From: DATDOY01 sp035293045
Lineage (GTDB): Bacteria > Actinomycetota > Acidimicrobiia > IMCC26256 > JACPCJ01
Length of the DNA stretch: 6,309 bases
Direction of reading: 5' to 3'
Assembly: GCA_035293045.1 (NCBI GenBank)
Contig: DATDOY010000110.1
Span: 1 to 6,309 of the forward strand
Shown here: in pieces, positions 1-6,039 of the stretch
Position numbering within the stretch: the first letter of the stretch is position 1
Layout: the number at the start of each line of letters is the position of its first letter
The notes under the pieces: generated by a model
What the model saw: the letters and a program-made list of their open reading frames with translations, nothing else
The model's database searches: none
What the model was told of the DNA's origin: nothing
Position numbers and translations under genes: made by a program

Positions 1-650
1 GCAACGGCGGCGCCGTGTGTACGTCCTCCAACGCACGCGCCATCCTCGAGTGGGCTCTCGCCAAGGGGAGCCAAGTCCTGTTCTTCCCCGACCAGCACCT
101 CGGCCGGAACACGGGGTACCAGATGGGCTTTACCGAGACCGACATGCAGGTCTGGAACCCGCGGTTCGAACTCGGCGGACTCGACGAGCGAGCCGTGAAG
201 GAGGCGACCTTCCTCCTCTGGCGCGGCCACTGCTCGGTACACCAGCGATTCACGACAGAGCACGTTGCCGCGGCGCGAGCGGAACACCCCGGCGTTCGGG
301 TCGTCGTCCACCCCGAGTGCTCCCACGAGGTGGTGGAGGTGGCCGACGAGGTCGGCTCCACTGAGTACATCCTCCGCACGGTCCGCGACGCTCCCGCGGG
401 GTCCACCTTCGCGGTCGGCACCGAGATTCACATGGTGCAGCGCCTGGCCGCCGACAACCCGGACAAGACCGTGTTCTCGCTCGACCCGCTCATCTGCCCG
501 TGTTCCACAATGTTCCGCATCGACGCCCCCCATTTGGCATGGTGCCTCGAGGCGATCGTCGACGGCCACCCGGTGAACCGCATCGTCGTCGACGACGACA
601 CCGCGGAATGGGCGCGCGCGGCCCTCCGCCGCATGCTCGAGATCACCTGA
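1..650 (+). CDS. nadA: Quinolinate synthase NadA, C-terminal part (5' end outside window)
   Basis: NadA is the cytoplasmic 4Fe-4S enzyme that condenses iminoaspartate with dihydroxyacetone phosphate to give quinolinate in de novo NAD synthesis. The reading frame is already open at base 3 (reading NGGAVCTSSNA), so the GTG at 15 is an internal Val codon, not the start. Family signatures seen in order are VCTSSNA, FFPDQHLGRNTG, WRGHCSVHQRF, HPECSHEV, GTEIHMVQRLA and CPCSTMFRID. Likely cluster ligands are the Cys of VCTSSN (bases 18-20), the Cys of HPEC, and one Cys of CPC; an alignment would decide which of the last two. About 215 residues are present of the roughly 350 usual for the family, and the C-terminus looks complete. 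The gene converges on the membrane-protein gene with an 18-bp gap. Any nadB or nadC partner would lie outside the window. Identification is secure from the motifs. Confidence 0.96.
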   Translation, partial: NGGAVCTSSNARAILEWALAKGSQVLFFPDQHLGRNTGYQMGFTETDMQVWNPRFELGGLDERAVKEATFLLWRGHCSVHQRFTTEHVAAARAEHPGVRVVVHPECSHEVVEVADEVGSTEYILRTVRDAPAGSTFAVGTEIHMVQRLAADNPDKTVFSLDPLICPCSTMFRIDAPHLAWCLEAIVDGHPVNRIVVDDDTAEWARAALRRMLEIT

Positions 651-668
651 CCACGAACGGCCGCTCGA

Positions 669-2411
669 TCAGCCGACGGGAACAGGTTCCTTCGGCATCG
701 TGACGGCCGTTCCGGTTGGAGGCCCGGCGCGCAGGCCGCGCACGATCCACCCAAACGACCCGACCGCGATTGCGCCGAGGAGCGCCACCAAGCCCGGGAT
801 GCCCCACCCGAACACGGTTGACCCGCCGTCCGTCTGCTCGCGCAGCAGGTAACGCCGTTCCGGTTCGAAGGCCGCCGTCTTGTCCACCGCGGGAAACTCC
901 TCGCCCCGAGGCCCTTCGATCTCGGCGTCGGCCGGAAGGAAAATCGGGACGGCCATCATCTCGGCGCCCCGATGCAGCCGCAGGAGCGTCTTCCAAGGCG
1001 CGGCGATCGGCACCGGGCCCTCGGAACGCCAGGCGCCGACGCCCACCGATTCCATGTCGACCGCGACCAGGCCCCCGCCCTGCCACGCGCTGGCCTGGAA
1101 CCAGAGGGCGTCCGCCGCCGCGTCGGCCGGTGTGAGTTCGGCCTCCACATAAGCCTCGCCGGGCGTGGCGCGATCGAGGGTGACCTGCACCGTGACGTCT
1201 CCGCTGCGCCGCGGCAATGGCCACGCGAGCGCCACGACCACCACAAGGCCCGCCACCGCGAGGGTTCGGCCCGACATGGGAGTGCGCTCGCCTCGGGCGG
1301 CTGCGCCAAGCACGACGCCCAGCAGAGCGGCGCCGGCGGCGACGGCCACGCCGAGCACGATGGCGTCGGGTAGGAGCGCCGACGACCACGGCTGGTGTGC
1401 TCCCTGATTCCACCACCACTCCGTCGCGAGTCCGGCCGTCCCGATGGCTGCCCCCGCGCCAAGGGCGAGTCGAACAGGCCGACGCGTGCCGAGGAACCAC
1501 GCCACGATTTCGACGCACGCCGCGGAGCCGAGATACAGAGCCGAGGACCGGACGTCGAGGTCGATCGCACCCGTGTCGCCACCGAGGTTGGTACGGGTCA
1601 GCGCGAACAGGACGGCCACGAGGAGCGACCACCCCGGTCCGTGCGCAAGGCGGATCGCGACGAGGGCGAGCGCGCCGGCAAAGGCGACGAGGACCGGCGC
1701 GTAGAGGGCCTGGAACTGGGGCACGCCGAAGTCGAACTCGCCCTGGACGCTCGAGAGTCCGTCGAGCAGCATCAGGGACACGAGCATGTAGACGGCCCTT
1801 GTGCGCCAGCTGTCCCGAGGCTTGACTCCCGCCTCGGCGAGGGCGAGCCATGACGCGATCGGCGTGATCGAGGCTCCCACGATCATCAGCAGATGCGTGG
1901 GGCTCCACATGGTGACGTCGATGCCGAACTGGTGGTGCCACAGCTCGTCGGCGGGGAACCCGAGCATCGCCATCCCGCCGATCAACGTCATCGAGGCCGC
2001 AGATCGCGGCACGTGCAGCCGACCCCATCGGAAGCCCTCGGGGCGGCGATCGAGGGTGGCGAACAGAATCCCGATGAGCCCGGCGGCAACGAGAAGGGCC
2101 AAACCGAGAACGATCATGGTGTGCGGTGGCGTGAACAGTTCCTCGTCTCGTCCGACCCCGACATGCCACGCGACGTCGTTGTAGAAGCCGATGCCGGCCA
2201 CCAGCAGAGCGAAACTCGCCGTACCGACCATCCCCGCAGCCCAGCCGGGAATCCCCGTGGCCCGCTCGAGACCGCGGGGTACCCAACGGAGCCATGAGCG
2301 CTCGCCGGTCCGCCGACCCGTGAAGGCCAGCGCCGCCACGATGCTCACGAACCCGATCGAGACCGCGCTCAGGGGTCGCCAGCTGTCGAGTTGCCCCGGA
2401 TCGACCGTCAT
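669..2411 (-). CDS. Multi-spanning membrane protein with duplicated WH/PxH motif and C-terminal extracytoplasmic domain
   Basis: No named function is recognised. The protein is 580 residues. I count about twelve hydrophobic segments in residues 12-400 (for example 12-30, 57-78, 97-118, 172-193, 205-222, 236-255, 289-308, 346-372, 382-399). A mostly polar, beta-type stretch follows at 403-535, then a last membrane segment at 537-558 and a short tail. Two motifs align without gaps 76 residues apart: DVAWHVGVGRD...PPH (D79, W82, H83, G87, D89, P95, H97) and DELWHHQFGID...SPTH (D155, W158, H159, G163, D165, P171, H173). Weaker relatives occur at 217-243 and 331-354. The start at 2411 is chosen because GAGAGGG (2419-2425) lies 7 nt upstream and the ATG overlaps the tetR stop as ATGA; the longer open frame to 2588 lies inside tetR. 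It is probably translationally coupled to, and controlled by, that regulator. Metal or haem binding by the paired His is inference; a structural or transport role is equally possible. Confidence 0.85.
   Translation of the reverse strand: MTVDPGQLDSWRPLSAVSIGFVSIVAALAFTGRRTGERSWLRWVPRGLERATGIPGWAAGMVGTASFALLVAGIGFYNDVAWHVGVGRDEELFTPPHTMIVLGLALLVAAGLIGILFATLDRRPEGFRWGRLHVPRSAASMTLIGGMAMLGFPADELWHHQFGIDVTMWSPTHLLMIVGASITPIASWLALAEAGVKPRDSWRTRAVYMLVSLMLLDGLSSVQGEFDFGVPQFQALYAPVLVAFAGALALVAIRLAHGPGWSLLVAVLFALTRTNLGGDTGAIDLDVRSSALYLGSAACVEIVAWFLGTRRPVRLALGAGAAIGTAGLATEWWWNQGAHQPWSSALLPDAIVLGVAVAAGAALLGVVLGAAARGERTPMSGRTLAVAGLVVVVALAWPLPRRSGDVTVQVTLDRATPGEAYVEAELTPADAAADALWFQASAWQGGGLVAVDMESVGVGAWRSEGPVPIAAPWKTLLRLHRGAEMMAVPIFLPADAEIEGPRGEEFPAVDKTAAFEPERRYLLREQTDGGSTVFGWGIPGLVALLGAIAVGSFGWIVRGLRAGPPTGTAVTMPKEPVPVG
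804..1214 (-). other. Probable extracytoplasmic beta-rich domain of the membrane protein
   Basis: Residues about 400-536 of the membrane protein lie between the hydrophobic segments 382-399 and 537-558. The stretch alternates hydrophobic and polar residues, as beta strands do (DVTVQVTLDR, YVEAELTPAD, GLVAVDMESVGVGAW, WKTLLRLHRG, MMAVPIFLPAD), and reads like a small Ig-like sandwich of the kind found in FixH/YtkA/CopC-type extracytoplasmic domains. That resemblance is judged by eye only. It lacks clustered Cys or Met-rich copper motifs; M485 and M486 are the only adjacent Met pair. Its placement outside the cytoplasm is inferred from the counted membrane segments and could be wrong if one was missed. 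Confidence 0.45.
1875..2189 (-). repeat. Internal protein duplication: two WH...PxH modules 76 residues apart
   Basis: Residues 75-103 (bases 2103-2189) and 151-179 (bases 1875-1961) of the membrane protein align without gaps. Shared positions are G75/G151, F76/F152, D79/D155, W82/W158, H83/H159, G87/G163, D89/D165, P95/P171, H97/H173 and G103/G179. The spacing from the Trp to the second His is 15 residues in both copies. Each copy follows one hydrophobic segment and runs into another, so it probably forms a loop at the same membrane face in each repeat unit. The duplication is at protein level; no comparable DNA repeat is obvious. Confidence 0.7.
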
Positions 2412-3097
2412 TTCGTTGCCCTCTCGTCGGCGGTTGTCGCGCTCTGCAGATCGCGCACGACGGTCATACCCATCCCGTCCCAAACCAACGCCACGAGGTA
2501 CTCCACCAGGCGTTTGCGCGGCATCGTGCGGTGCTCGAGCCACCAGTCGCCGGCCGCGTGCACCATGCCGACGATCCCGTATCCCCACGGCTCTGCCGCA
2601 CCGGAGTCGGCGCCGACGTCGCGGAGTCGCTCACCGATGAGCGAGACCATGCTGTGGCCGATCTGATGGACGACGTCGGCGAGGACCTCCCCGCCGCCCA
2701 CCTCGCCCGCATGACGGAGCAGGAATCGGTAGAGCGCATTCTCGCGTTCGACCAGCTCGAGGTAGGCGTCGATGCCCGCGGCGAGCATCGCCCGGGGATG
2801 GGCCGAGTCGTCGCTGAGGGCGGTGTCGAGTCGCTCGACGAGGTCCCCGACGAACCGGGCCGTCAGCGCGGCGACGAACTCCTCGCGGCCCCCGACATGG
2901 CGGTACAGGATCGGCTTGGTGACCCCCGCGGCGCGGGCGATCTGCTCCATTGACGCCGTGGGTCCGTGGGTTCCGATGGCCGCCACCGCGGCGTCGAGGA
3001 GCTCGGCTCTCCGACGTTCGCGGTGTTCCGCGCGCTCCGACGGCAGAGGCCGGCGCGCTCGGGGCGGACGGGGCTGTTCGTGCCGGGCTCGTGACAT
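2408..3097 (-). CDS. TetR/AcrR-family transcriptional regulator
   Basis: A 229-residue one-component repressor-type protein. A basic N-terminal arm (residues 1-30, Arg- and Pro-rich) leads into the family DNA-binding domain at 31-77: helix RRAELLDAAVAAIGTHG, then the helix-turn-helix ASMEQIARAAGVTKPILYRHVG with the typical G-V-T-K-x-x-L-Y-R-H-V recognition helix. The ligand and dimerisation region (about 85-215) holds FLLRHAGEVGG and the WGYGIVGMVHAAGDWWLEHR stretch; the ligand is not predictable. The start at ATG 3097 gives the usual family length (about 190-230). The open frame continues upstream to 3682, but that extension lies antisense to the SRPBCC gene and would destroy the promoter region. 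There is no Shine-Dalgarno; the -10 box ends 7 nt before the ATG, so the mRNA is probably leaderless. Its stop overlaps the membrane-protein ATG (ATGA). Autoregulation is strongly suggested by the palindromes directly at its start. Confidence 0.95.
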   Translation of the reverse strand: MSRARHEQPRPPRARRPLPSERAEHRERRRAELLDAAVAAIGTHGPTASMEQIARAAGVTKPILYRHVGGREEFVAALTARFVGDLVERLDTALSDDSAHPRAMLAAGIDAYLELVERENALYRFLLRHAGEVGGGEVLADVVHQIGHSMVSLIGERLRDVGADSGAAEPWGYGIVGMVHAAGDWWLEHRTMPRKRLVEYLVALVWDGMGMTVVRDLQSATTADERATK

Positions 3098-3128
3098 GTT
3101 ACCGACGGTAACAGTTACCGCCGGTAAC
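3098..3128. promoter_or_regulatory. Tandem TetR operators (three overlapping 15-bp palindromes)
   Basis: Two perfect inverted repeats, GTTACCGACGGTAAC (3098-3112) and GTTACCGCCGGTAAC (3114-3128), are separated by one base. The inner half-sites form a third perfect palindrome, CGGTAACAGTTACCG (3106-3120). Half-sites therefore alternate with dyad centres at 3105, 3113 and 3121. Dyads of about 15 bp next to a divergent tetR start are the standard arrangement for TetR-family operators. The array abuts the tetR start codon and covers both the spacer and the -10 box of its promoter, so bound protein would block transcription. That the neighbouring TetR is the ligand is an inference from position. 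Confidence 0.85.
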
Positions 3129-3133
3129 GTCAA
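3105..3133 (-). promoter_or_regulatory. tetR operon promoter (-35 TTGACG, 17-bp spacer, -10 TACCGT), leaderless
   Basis: On the minus strand TTGACG (3128-3133) is followed after exactly 17 bases by TACCGT (3105-3110), which fits an actinobacterial housekeeping sigma-70 consensus (TTGACn and TAnnnT). Seven bases (3098-3104) separate the -10 box from the ATG at 3097, so transcription would begin at or within a base or two of the start codon. The absence of a Shine-Dalgarno sequence before this ATG fits a leaderless message. The operators overlap the promoter almost completely. Confidence 0.7.
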
Positions 3134-3184
3134 CGCCGTGTCGGTGTGACCCTCGTCTCTCCCCGTCTGACGACCCGCCTCTAC

Positions 3185-3190
3185 TACGTT
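3185..3190 (+). promoter_or_regulatory. Candidate -10 box for a leaderless SRPBCC transcript
   Basis: TACGTT (TAnnnT) lies 6 bases before the ATG at 3197, the spacing expected when transcription starts on the start codon, and no Shine-Dalgarno sequence precedes that ATG. No convincing -35 hexamer is found 16-18 bases upstream, so the call rests on one hexamer and its spacing. Confidence 0.35.
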
Positions 3191-3196
3191 TCCGCC

Positions 3197-3631
3197 ATGC
3201 CGGACATCCTTCATCAGGTCGTCGTCAAGGCACCCGCCCCATCCGTGTGGCGGGCCCTCACCGAGCCCGACGGCCTCCGGAGCTGGTGGACCCGTGACGT
3301 GGACGCCGAACCCGAACTGGGCTCGGTCGCCCGCTTCGGCTTCGACGGCAAATCCACCGTCTTCATGATGAAGATCGAGGAGCTCACGCCCAACGAGTTC
3401 GTGCGCTGGCACTGCGTCGGGGGGCATCCCGAGTGGGACCACACGGAAATCACCTTCGATCTGACCGAGGACACCGATGATGACGGCGTCGCCACCATCG
3501 TCTACTTCGCCCATCGGGGCTGGGAGTCGACCGACGGCATCCTCGCCATGTGCAGCTTCGAGTGGGCGCGCTATCTGATGAGCCTCAAGGCGTACCTCGA
3601 GACCGGCACCGGCGACCCCCACGACGGCTGA
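3197..3631 (+). CDS. SRPBCC / AHSA1-family protein (START-like fold)
   Basis: A 144-residue single-domain protein of the AHSA1-like branch of the SRPBCC (Bet v1/START) superfamily, which forms a helix-grip fold around a hydrophobic cavity. Typical features are an opening strand (ILHQVVVKAPAPSVWRALTEPDGLRSWWT, residues 4-32), central strands ending in FVRWHCVGGHPEWDHTEITFDL (68-89), the strand ATIVYFAHRGW (99-109), and a long C-terminal helix (FEWARYLMSLKAYLETG, 121-137). There is no signal peptide, so it is probably cytoplasmic. ATG 3197 is preferred to the in-frame GTG at 3146 because the fold begins right after it and a -10-like box sits 6 nt before it. It is transcribed away from tetR, with a 99-bp shared control region, and is followed 74 bp later by the kinase gene. 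AHSA1-like proteins are often encoded next to a regulator, but the ligand or function is not predictable here. Confidence 0.9.
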   Translation: MPDILHQVVVKAPAPSVWRALTEPDGLRSWWTRDVDAEPELGSVARFGFDGKSTVFMMKIEELTPNEFVRWHCVGGHPEWDHTEITFDLTEDTDDDGVATIVYFAHRGWESTDGILAMCSFEWARYLMSLKAYLETGTGDPHDG

Positions 3632-3705
3632 GGTCGCGCCCGAGAGATCTGTCCGAGTTCGGGGCGTTGGCGCCGCGCTCACGCGCGCAATGACCCGACC
3701 GAGGC

Positions 3706-6039
3706 ATGGTGTTCACGGGTTGGATCACGCACCATGCAGGGGTGGTGGGTCGGGAGGCGCCGGGGTCGCGCCGGCACGAGCGTGCTGGTGCGCGGTTTCG
3801 AGGGCTTCTCGACGCCCTGCCCGATGCCGTCCTCGTGGTCGGTCCCGACGATCGCATCGCCCTCGCCAATCGCCGCTCGGAAGAGATGTTCGGGTTCCCC
3901 CGCGACGAGATCGTCGGCCTCTCCGTCGACGACCTCCTCAACACCAACCGGCCTGAACCGACGCCCGGGCGCCGGGAAGGGGTACGGGCCGACGGTTCGA
4001 CCTTCCCGGCGGAGGTGAGCGTCTCCCAGTTCGACGACCGCGACAAGATGCTGACCATCACGACGGTCCGGGACGTCACCGCGATCCGGTCCTCGGAACT
4101 CGCCCTCGCCGAGAGCGAGCAGCACCTCCGCGAGGCGCACGCCGTCGCGGGACTCGGAAGTTGGGCCGTCCTGGATGGCGCGCTCACGTGGTCGGATCAG
4201 ATGTACGAGATTCATGGTTTCGACCGGCGCTCGCCTCTCACCAGCGTCGAGGAATACCTGGCCTACGTCCACCCGGAGGATCGGGACGCCGTATCGACCG
4301 CAGCGCACGGCCTCATGTCGGGGGCCGGCTCGTACGACCTCCAATACCGGATCCTCCGGCCAGACGGGAGGGTCGTCTGGGCGCACGCGCGGGGTGTGCC
4401 GACGTTCGCTCCCGATGGGCGGCCCGTCGGCATGCGCGGCACCCTCCTCGACATCACCGATCACAAGGGCACCGTGTTGGCGCTGGCCGAAAGTGAGCGG
4501 CGGCTCAAGGAGGCCCAGGCGGCGGCGCACATCGGGCACTACCGCCGCGACCTCGGCACCAACGAAATCGACTGGTCGGACGAGATGTACCGCATCGCCG
4601 GAGTGGATCCCGACAATTTCGAGCTCACGGTCGACGCGATCCTCGACGGCGCTCACCCCGACGATCGTGCGATCTTCCTCCGGGGAGCGCAGACCACGCT
4701 ACGCAGGGGGGCGGCGGAGTATGAGTTCCGCATCGTGCGGAGCGATGGGGAGGTCCGCTGGCTTCACATGCGATCGCGGCTCGAGAACGACGCCGACGGC
4801 AAGCCGGTGGCGATCGTCGGTGTCACCCAGGACATCACCGAGCGGCGGCAGGCCGAAGACCTGCACCGCGTCGTCTCCGAAATGGTGTCGGACATCCTCT
4901 ACTCGTATGCGGTCGTCGACGGTCACATGAGGCTCGAGTGGGTCACTCCAGCCTTCGAACGCTTGACCGGTTACCGCCTCGACGGTGCCCTCCCGGTCGA
5001 GCTCTTTCGCCCCATCACGCACCCCGAGGACATGCACGTCATCGAGGATGCAGAGGAGCGAGTCCTCGCCGGTGAGTTCCACGTTGCCGAGATCCGAATC
5101 GTCACGCGAGACGGGCAGATTCGATGGCTCCGCCTGTACGCGCAGCCCGTGCGGAACGACGCGTCGGGCGACGTCGTGCGCGTGTACGGGGCCGCTCAGG
5201 ACGTCACCTCGCACCGGGAAGCAGAAGAAGCGCTCCGAGGCGCCTACGAACGCGAACGCAACGCCTCCGCGCGCCTCCGCGAAGCCGACCGCATGAAGGA
5301 CGAGTTCCTCAGCACGGCGTCCCACGAGCTGCGAACGCCGCTGACCGCCATCGTGGGCTTTGCGTCGGCCCTGTCGCGTGGAACCCAGCTCGACGAGGAA
5401 ACCCGAGCTGACATCACCCATCGTCTCGAACGCAATGCCTTGGCCGTTGGCACGATGGTGGAACGTCTCTTGGACTTCTCGCGGCTCGAAGCCGGCGCCG
5501 TGATCCTCGACGCCCAGCCGGTTGACGTGTCGGAGATCGCGTCGCGAACCGTCGACATCCTGTCGCCCGAACTCGACTGGCGTCGGGTCCGCATCGAGGT
5601 CTCGCCCGGGACGATCGTCCTCGCCGACCCCACCGGCCTCACCCACGTGTTCTCGAATCTGCTCAGCAACGCGGCGAAATACACGCCCGAATCGTCGATC
5701 GTCCGCGTCACGGCGGAGTGCACGAACAGCACGGCCACCATCACCGTCGCCGACGAGGGACCAGGCATTCGCCCCGACGTCGTGAACCGCGTCTTCGACC
5801 GGTTCTTCCGCGGGCCCAACCAACCCACCGGCCAGCGTGGAACCGGGATCGGACTCGCCATCGCCCGGACCTACGCCGAGATGATGGGAGGCCGCATGTG
5901 GGTGGAGAGCGCGCTCGGCGTCGGGACGCGGTTCTCGTTCACCGTTCCTCTCGCACCGCCCGAGCCCGTCAAGGGATCGGCCGAGGAGTCCCTCGCGGAC
6001 CCCGCGCCGGCGGGTTCGGGGTCCGTCTGGCCACGATGA
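3706..6039 (+). CDS. Soluble multi-PAS sensor histidine kinase
   Basis: A 777-residue hybrid-free histidine kinase. Four PAS domains are seen at about 32-126 (LLDALPDAVLVVGPDDRIAL, NRRSEEMFGF), 144-252, 270-380 and 388-502. The last three end with the PAC-type pattern (for example RILRPDGRVVW...LLDITD, RIVRSDGEVRW...GVTQDITER, RIVTRDGQIRW...AAQDVT). A coiled linker (503-530) leads to HisKA with phospho-acceptor H540 in STASHELRTPL. The HATPase_c domain follows, with N box NLLSNAAKYTP (651-661), G1 DEGPGI (683-688), F box FDRFFRG (697-703) and G2 GTGIGLAI (712-719), all intact. There is no membrane segment or signal peptide, so it senses in the cytoplasm; no LOV Cys motif or haem motif is apparent. 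A polar tail (749-777) follows the catalytic domain. An in-frame stop at 3691-3693 makes ATG 3706 the most upstream start; no properly spaced ribosome site is seen, and GTG 3742 or 3745 are alternatives. No response regulator lies in the window. Confidence 0.95.
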   Translation: MVFTGWITHHAGVVGREAPGSRRHERAGARFRGLLDALPDAVLVVGPDDRIALANRRSEEMFGFPRDEIVGLSVDDLLNTNRPEPTPGRREGVRADGSTFPAEVSVSQFDDRDKMLTITTVRDVTAIRSSELALAESEQHLREAHAVAGLGSWAVLDGALTWSDQMYEIHGFDRRSPLTSVEEYLAYVHPEDRDAVSTAAHGLMSGAGSYDLQYRILRPDGRVVWAHARGVPTFAPDGRPVGMRGTLLDITDHKGTVLALAESERRLKEAQAAAHIGHYRRDLGTNEIDWSDEMYRIAGVDPDNFELTVDAILDGAHPDDRAIFLRGAQTTLRRGAAEYEFRIVRSDGEVRWLHMRSRLENDADGKPVAIVGVTQDITERRQAEDLHRVVSEMVSDILYSYAVVDGHMRLEWVTPAFERLTGYRLDGALPVELFRPITHPEDMHVIEDAEERVLAGEFHVAEIRIVTRDGQIRWLRLYAQPVRNDASGDVVRVYGAAQDVTSHREAEEALRGAYERERNASARLREADRMKDEFLSTASHELRTPLTAIVGFASALSRGTQLDEETRADITHRLERNALAVGTMVERLLDFSRLEAGAVILDAQPVDVSEIASRTVDILSPELDWRRVRIEVSPGTIVLADPTGLTHVFSNLLSNAAKYTPESSIVRVTAECTNSTATITVADEGPGIRPDVVNRVFDRFFRGPNQPTGQRGTGIGLAIARTYAEMMGGRMWVESALGVGTRFSFTVPLAPPEPVKGSAEESLADPAPAGSGSVWPR
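4102..4608 (+). repeat. Tandem PAS duplication inside the histidine kinase
   Basis: Kinase residues 133-151 (ALAESEQHLREAHAVAGLG) and 259-277 (ALAESERRLKEAQAAAHIG) match closely, 126 residues apart. The following segments LTWSDQMYEIHGFD (160-173) and IDWSDEMYRIAGVD (288-301) also match, with a 2-residue shift. PAS domains 2 and 3, with their leading helices, therefore look like a tandem duplication. The first and fourth PAS domains are clearly different from this pair. Confidence 0.65.

Noticed and set aside
651..668. Possible bidirectional terminator between nadA and the membrane-protein gene (CGAACGGCCGCTCG)
   Set aside because: The near-palindrome has mismatches, no room for a loop and no T-run; it is too weak to call.
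706..865. 12-base direct repeat GCCGTTCCGGTT at 706-717 and 854-865
   Set aside because: The copies lie in different codon phases of the same gene and encode unrelated residues; it is coincidence in GC-rich coding sequence.
643..2295. Long 550-codon open frame on the minus strand in another frame of the membrane-protein gene
   Set aside because: The translation is Arg/Gly-rich with no domain pattern; it is a GC-rich shadow. The 669-2411 frame has membrane segments and a ribosome site.
3146..3196. GTG at 3146 as an earlier start for the SRPBCC gene
   Set aside because: It adds 17 residues not expected before the SRPBCC fold, and the candidate -10 box lies downstream of it. It is not strictly excluded.
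3098..3682. N-terminal extension of the TetR reading frame by 195 codons on the minus strand
   Set aside because: It is antisense to the SRPBCC gene, would read through the operator array, and adds far more than any TetR protein has. ATG 3097 gives the normal family length.
4969..4976. GGTTACCG half-site resembling the TetR operator
   Set aside because: It is a single half-site inside the kinase coding sequence with no facing partner, so chance is likely.
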